Part shown: positions 15,348 to 22,947 of the stretch, piece by piece
Layout: each line of letters opens with the position of its first letter
How positions within the stretch are numbered: position 1 is the first letter of the stretch
NCBI GenBank assembly: GCA_910577105.1
Contig: CAJTMB010000031.1
Coordinates: forward strand, 1 to 31,539
DNA: 31,539 nucleotides
Direction: 5' to 3'
Origin: an uncultured Lachnospiraceae bacterium
Lineage (GTDB): Bacteria > Bacillota > Clostridia > Lachnospirales > Lachnospiraceae
Notes under the pieces: generated by a model
What the model saw: only the letters and a program-made list of their open reading frames with translations
What the model was told of the DNA's origin: nothing
Database searches by the model: none
Program-made: the position numbers and the translations under genes

Positions 15348-16766
15348 TTATTCTGCCCAGTCCTGCCATACTACCCAGTCTTCGTCATAGGTAAAATATT
15401 CCAGTGAGATACCGGTTACATCTCCCCATACATCAAAGTTTACGGCAAAAACGATTACTTCGTCATAATCGGAAAGGTCTGCGTCACAGAACCATACATC
15501 TCTGATTTCATAATCCATCAGCCTGTTCCAAACACCGTCCTGTTTGTAAAAACCGATGTCCAGCCATACGGTGTTTCCCATATCATGCATTTCATCAGGG
15601 CTCTGTCCGGTGTACTCGTAAAAGCCTGTATACTCGTTGCTGTCACCGGAATATACTTCCCAGACTACATACCCATCCGTTACATCATACAGTCTCATAT
15701 AATCGTCAAGGGTCATGCCCATGGCAAGCCCCCGGTTGGTCATAAACTCGCCGTATTCCTCATAAGAACCATCCGAATGGTCAGTCAGATAGCTTTCCCC
15801 TTCATAGACAATAAACGCATGGTTCAACTCTACTGTCACTTGACTATTGCCGTCCGTAAAGGTAAGGTCCGCATCGTTCCAGTCACCCGATGTCATATTT
15901 GCTTTTTCTTCCAGTTCTTTGATTTCATCTATTTTTTTGGAAATCTTTTTCTTGTCCGCCCGGCTGTCAGCTTCTTCCAGCACACTTATTGCTGAAGCGT
16001 AATCGTTTCTCTCCACATAGCTTTCCGCCCATGCAATATAGGTTTTGGTCAGGCCGCGCACCGCTTCGGAGTTATCCGGCTTCTTGTCAAGAATTTCAAG
16101 GTATTTCTTTTCAGCATCTTTATAAGAATCTTCATCCAAAAATGTTTCCGCTTCAGCCAATAACTGATTTATTTTTTTCTCTTCTTGATTTTTACTGATA
16201 AATATAAATGCCAGAACACCGATACAAACCACAAGCAGCGTAATCAATATGCCAACCACAACTTTTACGGCCGTATTTCCCTTTTTCTTTTCTGCAGGCA
16301 CGGCATAAGGCGCCTGATATGCCGGTGGTATCGCTCCCGGAACGGGCGGCACCGGTCCCGGCATGGGCTGCATCGGCGGCACTGCACCGTTCATGGGCTG
16401 CATCGGCGGCACTGACCCGTTCATGGGCGGCATCGGCGGCACTGACCCGTTCATGGGCGGCATCGGCGGTACTGACCCGTTCATGGGCGGCATCGGCGGC
16501 ACTGACCCGTTCATGGGCTGCATCGGCGGCACTGACCCGTTCATGGGCGGCATCGGCGGTACTGACCCGTTCATGGGCGGCATCGGCGGCACTGACCCAT
16601 TCATGGGCGGCTCGGTTTCCGGCGTTTCCTGCTGCATGGGCGGCTCGGTTTCCGGCATTTCCTGCTGCATGGGTGTTGTTGCACTGCCTTCCCCTGTCAG
16701 CTTTTCCCCGCAGAAGACACAAAACTTTCCTTCCACGTTTTCTTTTCCGCATTTTGGACAATTCAT
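15348..16766 (-). CDS. Zinc-ribbon, Pro-rich repeat, membrane and TPR protein
   Basis: A 472-residue protein in four parts. First is a zinc ribbon, CPKCGKENVEGKFCVFCGEK. Then come two 11-residue PMQQE(M/T)PETEP repeats and eight decamers of MNGSVPPMPP type (about residues 55-134). A single membrane segment follows (VVVGILITLLVVCIGVLAFI). Outside are two TPR-like helical pairs (SYKDAEKKYLEILDKKPDN, NDYASAISVLEEAD) and a C-terminal Tyr/Asp-rich beta domain that I do not recognise. The ribbon would face the cytoplasm. Its ATG overlaps the stop of the upstream TPR-DUF4125 gene by 4 bases, so the two are translationally coupled. The function is unknown; a sensor or scaffold is possible. Confidence 0.85.
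   Translation of the reverse strand: MNCPKCGKENVEGKFCVFCGEKLTGEGSATTPMQQEMPETEPPMQQETPETEPPMNGSVPPMPPMNGSVPPMPPMNGSVPPMQPMNGSVPPMPPMNGSVPPMPPMNGSVPPMPPMNGSVPPMQPMNGAVPPMQPMPGPVPPVPGAIPPAYQAPYAVPAEKKKGNTAVKVVVGILITLLVVCIGVLAFIFISKNQEEKKINQLLAEAETFLDEDSYKDAEKKYLEILDKKPDNSEAVRGLTKTYIAWAESYVERNDYASAISVLEEADSRADKKKISKKIDEIKELEEKANMTSGDWNDADLTFTDGNSQVTVELNHAFIVYEGESYLTDHSDGSYEEYGEFMTNRGLAMGMTLDDYMRLYDVTDGYVVWEVYSGDSNEYTGFYEYTGQSPDEMHDMGNTVWLDIGFYKQDGVWNRLMDYEIRDVWFCDADLSDYDEVIVFAVNFDVWGDVTGISLEYFTYDEDWVVWQDWAE
16365..16604 (-). repeat. Eight 30-bp tandem repeats inside the zinc-ribbon gene
   Basis: Eight nearly identical 30-base units encode MNG(S/A)VPPM(P/Q)P. Differences between units are few (third-position T/C and Pro/Gln swaps), so the array is young or kept uniform by recombination. 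The copy number is likely to vary between strains without breaking the frame. Confidence 0.95.
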
Positions 16767-19102
16767 CTTTCTTCCTCCTCCTCGTTTTTCATCCTGTAAT
16801 GTTTTTCTGCATCTTCCAAACTATGATATCCATATAAAAGAACGCTGTTTTCCATGGTAAGCTCCGCCAGGTTTTTCCCCTGCTTTGCGCAGTCTGCGAC
16901 AAAACGCCCATACAATTCCAGCATCTTATCGGAATAGGTACTGATTTCTCCCCTGAGATAAGTTTCATAAGAGGTATCGTCCGCCTGGTCTTCGTAAGTA
17001 TGAATGATACGCGCATTTGCGGACAGACAGGGAAACTTTTCGGCAAATGCTTCCATAAACCCAACCTGTATCTGCACCACCGCCTCTATAATCTGCTTTT
17101 TTTCTTCAGGGATAGCAGGAAATCTATCTGCTATTTTTGCATACTCCATCGGCGCGGTGCTTTCCATCATCCTGCCGTACTTTTCTTCTATCATATTTCG
17201 CCCGTCTGCATATGCGGCTTCAAAATCATACAAGTACTGCATGAGCATTTTCCTGTTCCAGGTCAGATACTGGCTTCTCCGCATAATGGAAAAGGTCTTC
17301 CAGTCATTCTGGCAGCTTGCCCTGCCGCCTGCATTCCTGACTTCGTCAAAAGCGTCAAACTCCGTTTCCGCAATCTGTTTTGCCAGTTCTTCCCTGCTCT
17401 TTACGGAAAGGGCTGCCTTTCGCAAAAGTTCTTTCGAATGAGCCTCCAGATAACTTTCCCTGTCACCGGTAATATCCTTCTCATACAGCCTGTCAGCCAG
17501 TTTTTCCGCCAGCTCTTCCACCAGAAGAGCGCTCTCTTTCACCGGCTTTTTTTCCGCAAGTTCCGCCAGAAGCGCCGCAATATCTTTATTATCCTGTTTT
17601 GCGGCTATGCCGTGATAAAGCCATTTATCATGGGGCGGGTACTCTCCTTCTATATAATACACTAACTTCATGGCCTGCCGCAACCCTTCCGCAAGGGATA
17701 TTTGCGCCGCGACCATATCGCCGCGTCCCGCCATCCTGCCAAAATTGTACTGTGCGGCCTGAGCAAATCGGGCACATGCCTCTGCTGTCTTCAAGTAAAA
17801 AATTCTCTCAGGGTATCCTGCCTGCAATATTCCGCGGACTGCCGAGAATGTACCTTCCCCGTCCCGAAACACAGCACCGTTTACGGCGGCAGCCAACGCT
17901 TCATCGGGAATATCCGCCCATTTAAAATCCGAAGCCGTCACATTTTTTGTTATCTCAGGGCAATTTTCTTCTCCAAGCAGCCTTCTGTAGAACCCGGACA
18001 CCGTTCCCACACCGACTCTTGCACGTCCCTGCTTTGAAAAGCGTCTCCTGTATCCTTTAAACTCCGTGGGCAGCCCCTCATAAGCCTTTTGCAGTCTTTC
18101 CCCGATTTTTTCGTACAATGCATCGGAAAGCCACATGCAAAAACCCGGCCCCCAGTCATGGTCCCTGGATACGGCATCGTCGTATCCGAAGCAGTCGGAG
18201 CCTTCCCCGCACAGTCCCACTGCAATCTCCTCTTCATATTCCGCAAACTGTTCCCGTATCATTGGGACGCCGTATGTTTCATAATATTCCCGGCACAAGT
18301 CCAGACCGCGTCCCGCTGCCAGCCTGCATGCCGCGAGATTTTCCGAAAGCCTCTGGTAATATTCATTTTCACCGAGGGACTGCTTCATCCCCTCCATGGC
18401 CCTTTCAAAGCAGTCCGCTGCTTTTTCGTACTGCTGCCTTTTAAAGTAATAGGTTCCCATGGAGGACAGGGCCGCACAGTAGTGGGCATCCTTTATCCCA
18501 TGCTCCTCAAAAATGCCAAGGGACTTTTCAAAATACGCCACCGCCTCTTCGTCCTCGTCCAGCTTTAAACAGGTAGACGCCAGATTGGCATAGGTCACTG
18601 CCTCTTCAAAATAAGTGTCCTCATTTTCCTTTACAATGGCAAGGGCTTTTGTCAGGGAATCCTTTGCCTCGGAAAACTTACCCATTTCCTGATAAAGCAG
18701 GCTGATGTTGTTGTACAGGCTGGCAAAGAGCATGTCATCCGCCGCCACCTTCTTTTCATACAGGCAGATGACCTCTTTATAATACTCCAGCGAATCGGAC
18801 AGCCTGCCGCCCGCCCTGTAAGCATTGGCAATATTTAACAGCGTTGTGGCGTACGCCGTGCTTCCCCCGATTCCCATCTGCTCCATCAGCTTCAGCGCGG
18901 TTTCCGCATACCGGAAGGAATCCTCCACCTGGCTGGTTTCCCTTTTGTAACCTATCATTTCATTCAAAAGCCGTAACAAGGCGCCGTCATCCTTTTCTTC
19001 CATGGCCTGACGGATGGTATTTTCCAGAAGCGCCTGCGCTTCTTCCCCTTTGTTTTCTTCAAATAATAAATCAAGCCTTTCTATAATTTCCTCTACCTGC
19101 AT
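16763..19102 (-). CDS. TPR - DUF4037 - DUF4125 protein
   Basis: A 779-residue soluble protein. Residues 1 to about 260 are tetratricopeptide repeats (for example FSEAKDSLTKALAIVKENED and EKAADCFERAMEGMKQSL). The middle part has CGEGSDCFGYDDAVSRDHDW, the nucleotidyltransferase-like signature of DUF4037. The last roughly 210 residues (MRRSQYLTWNRKMLMQYLYD ... NSVLLYGYHSLEDAEKHY) match DUF4125. The fusion is known in Clostridia as I recall it, but no activity is established. Its ribosome site GGAGG overlaps the rsmF stop, and its end overlaps the zinc-ribbon gene. The nucleotidyltransferase fold suggests modification of a small molecule, RNA or protein (inference). Confidence 0.85.
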   Translation of the reverse strand: MQVEEIIERLDLLFEENKGEEAQALLENTIRQAMEEKDDGALLRLLNEMIGYKRETSQVEDSFRYAETALKLMEQMGIGGSTAYATTLLNIANAYRAGGRLSDSLEYYKEVICLYEKKVAADDMLFASLYNNISLLYQEMGKFSEAKDSLTKALAIVKENEDTYFEEAVTYANLASTCLKLDEDEEAVAYFEKSLGIFEEHGIKDAHYCAALSSMGTYYFKRQQYEKAADCFERAMEGMKQSLGENEYYQRLSENLAACRLAAGRGLDLCREYYETYGVPMIREQFAEYEEEIAVGLCGEGSDCFGYDDAVSRDHDWGPGFCMWLSDALYEKIGERLQKAYEGLPTEFKGYRRRFSKQGRARVGVGTVSGFYRRLLGEENCPEITKNVTASDFKWADIPDEALAAAVNGAVFRDGEGTFSAVRGILQAGYPERIFYLKTAEACARFAQAAQYNFGRMAGRGDMVAAQISLAEGLRQAMKLVYYIEGEYPPHDKWLYHGIAAKQDNKDIAALLAELAEKKPVKESALLVEELAEKLADRLYEKDITGDRESYLEAHSKELLRKAALSVKSREELAKQIAETEFDAFDEVRNAGGRASCQNDWKTFSIMRRSQYLTWNRKMLMQYLYDFEAAYADGRNMIEEKYGRMMESTAPMEYAKIADRFPAIPEEKKQIIEAVVQIQVGFMEAFAEKFPCLSANARIIHTYEDQADDTSYETYLRGEISTYSDKMLELYGRFVADCAKQGKNLAELTMENSVLLYGYHSLEDAEKHYRMKNEEEEER

Positions 19103-19109
19103 CCTTAGC

Positions 19110-20522
19110 TTACCTCCAAAACTGCACCCTGAGTCCTTTGGGATAATGATTTTTTACGATACCGCCTGCCGCTTTTCCCCAGCCTAAGCTGTAACCGTCC
19201 ACGCACACAAGGCACCAGCCTTTCGGGGCGCCTGCCGCCTGTGCTGTAAAAACCGCTCCCTCCACCGGCAGAACCTGTCCGCACAGATACTGTCTTACTT
19301 CGTTTCCTTTTGCAGTAAGATGCATACATTGGCAGACATCCTCAGGGTTAAGGGCAAGCGCAAGCGCATGGGAAGGCTCAAAACGGTTCTTTTTAAGTGT
19401 TCCCAGATGCAGCCCCGGTCTGAGCGCCTTAAGTCCCTTTAATGCCGGGATGCCCGGGGGCGCAAGGTATAACTGCTCCCCGAACCTTACATATATGCCT
19501 TCTCTTGCAAATCCGGCAAGGTACTGCTCTCGAAACTCTGAAAACTCCCTGTATTCCGTTTCCGGCAGTCCTTTTTCCACGCCCTGACGGCTGCTCTGCC
19601 CTATGGAGGTTTCCCTGCCCTCCCTCTCCAAAACCGCAAAGAAGTGGCCCTCCCCGCGTATTTTGTGGGGCATCATCCGTACGGCTCTTTCTATTCCGGG
19701 CGCCGGCTCCTCTATCCACCTGCCCTGTCCGTCCGTAAATCCGTCCGTCTTTTGTATCTCCACAATGCGAAAGTCGGGATGGCTGTTTATAAAACGGCTG
19801 ACCGTCCCTTCATCTTCCGCCGGTGCAAAAGTACAGGTGGCATACACAAGCCTTCCGCCGGGCCGCAGCATCTCTCCCGCACAACGCAGGACTTCATCCT
19901 GCCGCTTTGCACAAAGCGCAACATTTTCCTCGCTCCACTCCGCACGGGCGGCGTCATTTTTACGGAACATGCCTTCGCCGGAACAGGGGGCATCCACCAA
20001 AATTTTATCAAAGTATGCCGGGAAAACCGCAGCCAGCTTTTCAGGGGATTCATTTGTCACAACAGCGTTGCAGACTCCCATTCTCTCAATATTTTCAGAG
20101 AGAATCCTTGCACGCGCCGGATGAATCTCATTGCTTACCAGAATCCCTTTCCCCTGCATACAATCTGCAAGCTGCGTTGTCTTTCCTCCCGGCGCAGCAC
20201 ACAAATCCAATACCCTTTCCCCGGGTTTTACTTCCAAAAACGAAACCGGCGCCATGGCGGACGGCTCCTGAATATAATAAACGCCCGCCTCATGGTAGGG
20301 ATGTTTTCCCGGCTGGTCTTCTTTTCCGTAATAGAAACCATTGTCCGCCCACGGCACTTTCCGCAGCGAAAAAGGGCTTTTTTCCAAAAACCTTCCTGTG
20401 TCCGTCTTTCTCGTATTTAGGCGCAGGGCGCGGCAGTTTTCCTCTTCAAAGCTTTGCAAAAATGCAGGGTATTCTTCCATAAGCATTGCCTGCATTCTTT
20501 TTAAAAACGGTTCCGGCAGCAT
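19110..20522 (-). CDS. rsmF: RsmF-type rRNA (cytosine-C5) methyltransferase
   Basis: A 470-residue NOL1/NOP2/Sun family RNA m5C methyltransferase. The SAM-binding motif is DLCAAPGGKTTQLAD (about residues 106-120). The two catalytic cysteines lie in VDAPCSGEGMFRKND and YATCTFAPAEDEG. A C-terminal extension contains the RsmF-like region and a PUA-like end (VFTAQAAGAPKGWCLVCVDG). In E. coli RsmF modifies C1407 of 16S rRNA; the exact target here is inferred. GAGGAG precedes the ATG. It is the first gene of a leftward operon with the TPR-DUF4125 and zinc-ribbon genes. The long-stem repeat copy 2 lies just upstream of its start. Confidence 0.92.
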   Translation of the reverse strand: MLPEPFLKRMQAMLMEEYPAFLQSFEEENCRALRLNTRKTDTGRFLEKSPFSLRKVPWADNGFYYGKEDQPGKHPYHEAGVYYIQEPSAMAPVSFLEVKPGERVLDLCAAPGGKTTQLADCMQGKGILVSNEIHPARARILSENIERMGVCNAVVTNESPEKLAAVFPAYFDKILVDAPCSGEGMFRKNDAARAEWSEENVALCAKRQDEVLRCAGEMLRPGGRLVYATCTFAPAEDEGTVSRFINSHPDFRIVEIQKTDGFTDGQGRWIEEPAPGIERAVRMMPHKIRGEGHFFAVLEREGRETSIGQSSRQGVEKGLPETEYREFSEFREQYLAGFAREGIYVRFGEQLYLAPPGIPALKGLKALRPGLHLGTLKKNRFEPSHALALALNPEDVCQCMHLTAKGNEVRQYLCGQVLPVEGAVFTAQAAGAPKGWCLVCVDGYSLGWGKAAGGIVKNHYPKGLRVQFWR

Positions 20523-20551
20523 GGGTACTCCTCACTGTACGACAATTCTTT

Positions 20552-20768
20552 TATCTGGCTTTACCTAAGTTTCCGCATTTTGCACTGTGGCATCCCCGGC
20601 GTGCATTTGATTCCGTAAGAGGGCCTGTAAAAACGCCGGCCCTTAGAGGTTGTATTTTAACCTCTTATGTGCCGCTGCGCTTTTTACCGGAGTGAGAACG
20701 TCCCTCGTCGGAACAAATGCACGCCGGGGATGCCGCAGTGCAAAATGCGGAAACTCTATCTGGCTTTA
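20552..20768. repeat. 12-bp direct repeats flanking structured repeat copy 2
   Basis: TATCTGGCTTTA occurs at 20552-20563 and again at 20757-20768, just outside both arms of the long-stem element. This resembles a target-site duplication. Copy 1 shows no such flanking repeat. Confidence 0.6.
20568..20755. repeat. Long-stem structured repeat, copy 2
   Basis: A 42-bp inverted repeat (20568-20609 with 20714-20755) with a single G-T mismatch at 20588/20735. The inner 18 bases (GGCGTGCATTTGATTCC-like), the AGAGGTT/AACCTCT hairpin and the unpaired GAGTGAGAACG match copy 1. The outer stem and the inner GAGGG/CCCTC stem differ in sequence but remain paired. It lies between the rsmF start and a small rightward ORF. 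Confidence 0.85.
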
Positions 20769-20824
20769 TTATAGCATTATTTATTGAATAGTGGTATACT
20801 GTATTTGATTTGAGGAGAAAAGAT

Positions 20825-20911
20825 ATGCCTTTTTTATTGCTCTTATTGTCGGAGGTTGTGCAGGAATTGGCTTCTTGCTTTTCGGATTTTATAAAACTGA
20901 TTCGGAAATAG
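20825..20911 (+). CDS. Possible 28-residue hydrophobic peptide or remnant
   Basis: GAGGAG stands 6 bases before ATG at 20825, giving MPFLLLLLSEVVQELASCFS and a stop at 20911. In the next frame the same DNA reads FFIALIVGGCAGIGFLLFGF followed by a polar tail and stop at about 20931, which looks like a membrane segment without a start codon. Either a small peptide or a frameshifted remnant of a one-helix membrane protein is possible. A terminator follows. Confidence 0.3.
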   Translation: MPFLLLLLSEVVQELASCFSDFIKLIRK

Positions 20912-20960
20912 AAAATAACGTGGATAGTTAAATTTAAGTTTATCTGTATTTTCCCTTATT

Positions 20961-20983
20961 TTGCCTTACAAGGGCAATTTTTT
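20961..20983 (+). terminator. Rho-independent terminator after the small ORF
   Basis: TTGCC (20961-20965) and GGCAA (20973-20977) form a short stem followed by six T residues. It serves the rightward small ORF region. The stem is weak. Confidence 0.5.
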
Positions 20984-21022
20984 ATATTCCCACAACTTTA
21001 TCCAAAAACTGATTATTAAATA

Positions 21023-21481
21023 TCATAATACAAGTTTAAAATAGAGTTCCGCATGTTCGTTATCATTGTATCTGTCAGCTTCCCGAAAACCTACGCTTCG
21101 ATATAAATGATGTGCCGCAGAGAACTGTTTTCTGGTATCCAAATACATTTTTTGATAATGATGTTCTCGTGAGTATGTTATTGCATGTTCTATCAATAAT
21201 CTCCCATAACCCCTTCCCTGATACTCAGGCGATACAAACATTCGTTTTAGTTCCACTATTTGATTATCCTTATCTATTATTCGAACTGCGACAGTTCCGA
21301 TAATGTTATCATTGTCAATCAGACACCAGAAACAGCCGTTTTTCATATATTGCTGCTCCACATCCGCAATATCAGCATGTCTGTCTTCAGGTGAATATGG
21401 TATGCCGACGGCTGAAAGACATTTTTTTAAAAAACATTCCACCTGCCGCTGCATATCAACTTCAAATGTGACAATCTCCAT
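21023..21481 (-). CDS. GNAT family N-acetyltransferase
   Basis: A 152-residue single GNAT domain that would transfer acetyl from acetyl-CoA to an amine. ELKRMFVSPEYQGRGYGRLL holds the acetyl-CoA-binding Q-x-x-G-x-G motif, and LDTRKQFSAAHHLYRSVGF is the usual C-terminal motif B. I chose the start MEIVTFEVD at 21481, with GGGGAT upstream. The longer in-frame ORF to 21598 overlaps the Nudix gene and adds a non-conserved 39-residue leader. It is the last gene of a three-gene leftward group. The substrate is unknown. Confidence 0.88.
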   Translation of the reverse strand: MEIVTFEVDMQRQVECFLKKCLSAVGIPYSPEDRHADIADVEQQYMKNGCFWCLIDNDNIIGTVAVRIIDKDNQIVELKRMFVSPEYQGRGYGRLLIEHAITYSREHHYQKMYLDTRKQFSAAHHLYRSVGFREADRYNDNEHAELYFKLVL

Positions 21482-21530
21482 TTTTATCCCCATGCCTTTC
21501 TTTCTCCGAAAAATCATACTCCACGGAAGC

Positions 21531-22025
21531 TTATATAAACTCTTTGCATTTATCCCAATGCATACCGGAGCAATTATTTTCACGAGCGATAACATCATTT
21601 ACTTCCTCTTTTTTATACCATTTGATATCATCCACTTCAGCAGAATCCAAGGAAAACCGTGATTTCCTGACATAGGCAATAAATCCAATCATGATAAGCT
21701 GTTTAGGTGCAAAATAATAACTGGATATATACCTACTGCTTATAACATCCTGTCCTGTCTCCTCTTTTACCTCGCGCACAACAGCATCCTCAATCGTTTC
21801 CCCATCCGTCATATAGCCGGATACGACTGTCCATTTCGTTTCCGATATGTAATTCTGCTTTAATAAAAGTATCTCATGAAGTTCATTAACAACCAGCACC
21901 TCCACAATGGGAAGAGGACTGCTTCCGTATATTTTTTTACACACCGGACAAATCTTACAGTCATCATCACCACATTGAATGTCTTCTAATTTATGACCAC
22001 ATTCGGCACAATATTTAAAAGTCAC
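21531..22025 (-). CDS. Zinc-ribbon Nudix hydrolase
   Basis: A 164-residue Nudix hydrolase. The N-terminus is a small zinc ribbon (CAECGHKLEDI... ICPVCKKIYG). The Nudix box is complete: GYMTDGETIEDAVVREVKEE followed by TGQDV. Such enzymes cleave nucleoside diphosphate derivatives; NADH-pyrophosphatase-like members share the ribbon, but the precise substrate is unclear. The start is GTG at 22025, directly after the TAA of the upstream gene, with GGGAGGG placed to serve it. Translational coupling is therefore likely. Confidence 0.9.
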   Translation of the reverse strand: MTFKYCAECGHKLEDIQCGDDDCKICPVCKKIYGSSPLPIVEVLVVNELHEILLLKQNYISETKWTVVSGYMTDGETIEDAVVREVKEETGQDVISSRYISSYYFAPKQLIMIGFIAYVRKSRFSLDSAEVDDIKWYKKEEVNDVIARENNCSGMHWDKCKEFI

Positions 22026-22421
22026 TTACTTTCCCTCCCGTAAATTTCCCAAAGACTTTTCTATTAATGCAATATCCGCCAAATCTTTTTCCCTGCCAAG
22101 CTTCTTTTTCATCTGCAAAAGTCCGTCTGCACACACAACGGGAACGCCGTTTACCATCTCCACTGTACCCTCAATCCAATTTTCAAAAATTTCGACATTC
22201 TCGGAATATAAGATTTTTCTTGTTCCATCTTCACAGTGTGAAACTGTATAACCCTTCTGCTCCAATTTATCTGCCAGAAGTGTGCTGCATCCCAAATCGA
22301 TATCATGTGTCCGGGGACGAAACCCATGTAAAACCATAGCGCTGCCGCCAACTACCCAATATTCCTTTTCAGGAAAGGGAAGTTCCCAAAGTCGTTGAAG
22401 CAAAGAATATTTATCAAACAT
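22026..22421 (-). CDS. Nucleotidyltransferase-fold protein
   Basis: A 131-residue protein with a minimal nucleotidyltransferase core, VVGGSAMVLHGFRPRTHDID, where GGSA and the D-x-D pair mark the nucleotide and metal site. Short proteins like this are found as stand-alone or AbiEii/MNT-like transferases, sometimes toxin or antitoxin partners. The ATG at 22421 is preferred: GGGGGTG lies 12 bases upstream, whereas the ATG at 22442 has no site. It ends exactly where the Nudix gene begins. No clear toxin partner lies next to it. Confidence 0.75.
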   Translation of the reverse strand: MFDKYSLLQRLWELPFPEKEYWVVGGSAMVLHGFRPRTHDIDLGCSTLLADKLEQKGYTVSHCEDGTRKILYSENVEIFENWIEGTVEMVNGVPVVCADGLLQMKKKLGREKDLADIALIEKSLGNLREGK

Positions 22422-22473
22422 ATTGATAAAGTACACCCCCATATCTTGATTACCTGTATTTTAAGCATGAATC

Positions 22474-22501
22474 ATTATTGTGCTAACTTCCGGATTATCA
22501 A
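22474..22501 (-). promoter_or_regulatory. Promoter of the nucleotidyltransferase-Nudix-GNAT group
   Basis: On the minus strand TTGATA (22496-22501) and AATAAT (22474-22479) are 16 bases apart, placed about 50 bases before the start at 22421. Confidence 0.5.
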
Positions 22502-22603
22502 TGCTTGCGTCATAAAATTATATCATATCAGTATACTGATTTCTATTGCTTTTTCTTTTCGGGCATTTTCATTCGCTTGCTGTAAGTTATGATACAAATG
22601 TTG

Positions 22604-22633
22604 TTGCACGTCGTATCTATTATTTGTTATACT
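22604..22633 (+). promoter_or_regulatory. Promoter before the methyltransferase fragment
   Basis: TTGCAC (22604-22609) and TATACT (22628-22633) are separated by 18 bases, 31 bases before the ATG at 22665. Confidence 0.55.
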
Positions 22634-22664
22634 ACAATCGGTGACTTAAAAATCGGATTCTGTT

Positions 22665-22912
22665 ATGCAGTTACAGGCTATGAATGAAATGATGAAAGGT
22701 CAATTTGATACCTGTTCTGTTTCAAATATCATGATATTAGGTATTGCAGGCGGCAATGGTCTCGAACATATTTCAAGAGATAAATTTGAGAAAGTGTATG
22801 GGGTGGACGTCAATTCTGATTATTTGAAAGAAGTTACTCATAGATATAAATGAAAAAACATACCTTAGCAAAAGCAATGCTTGAATTAGTGCAGATAGAT
22901 TTTAAAAAATAA
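22665..22912 (+). pseudogene. SAM-dependent methyltransferase remnant
   Basis: The 62-residue frame has the methyltransferase motif I region IMILGIAGGNGLEHI and the following acidic strand VYGVDVNSDYLKEV, then stops at 22853. A short tail in another frame (KKHTLAKAMLELVQIDFKK, ending at 22912) looks like the C-terminus of the same family member. About 100 residues in between are missing, so this is the product of an internal deletion. The promoter is still in place. Confidence 0.65.
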
Positions 22913-22947
22913 ATTTCCATCTGTCGGAAAACACGGAGGATTCATAA

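Noticed and set aside
16365..16604. Regular 30-bp units as a CRISPR array
   Set aside because: The units are contiguous, without unique spacers, and lie in a protein-coding frame.
16192..16860. Long ORFs on both strands over the 30-bp tandem repeats
   Set aside because: A repeat length divisible by three keeps all frames open. Only the 15348-16766 frame has the zinc ribbon, membrane segment and operon position.
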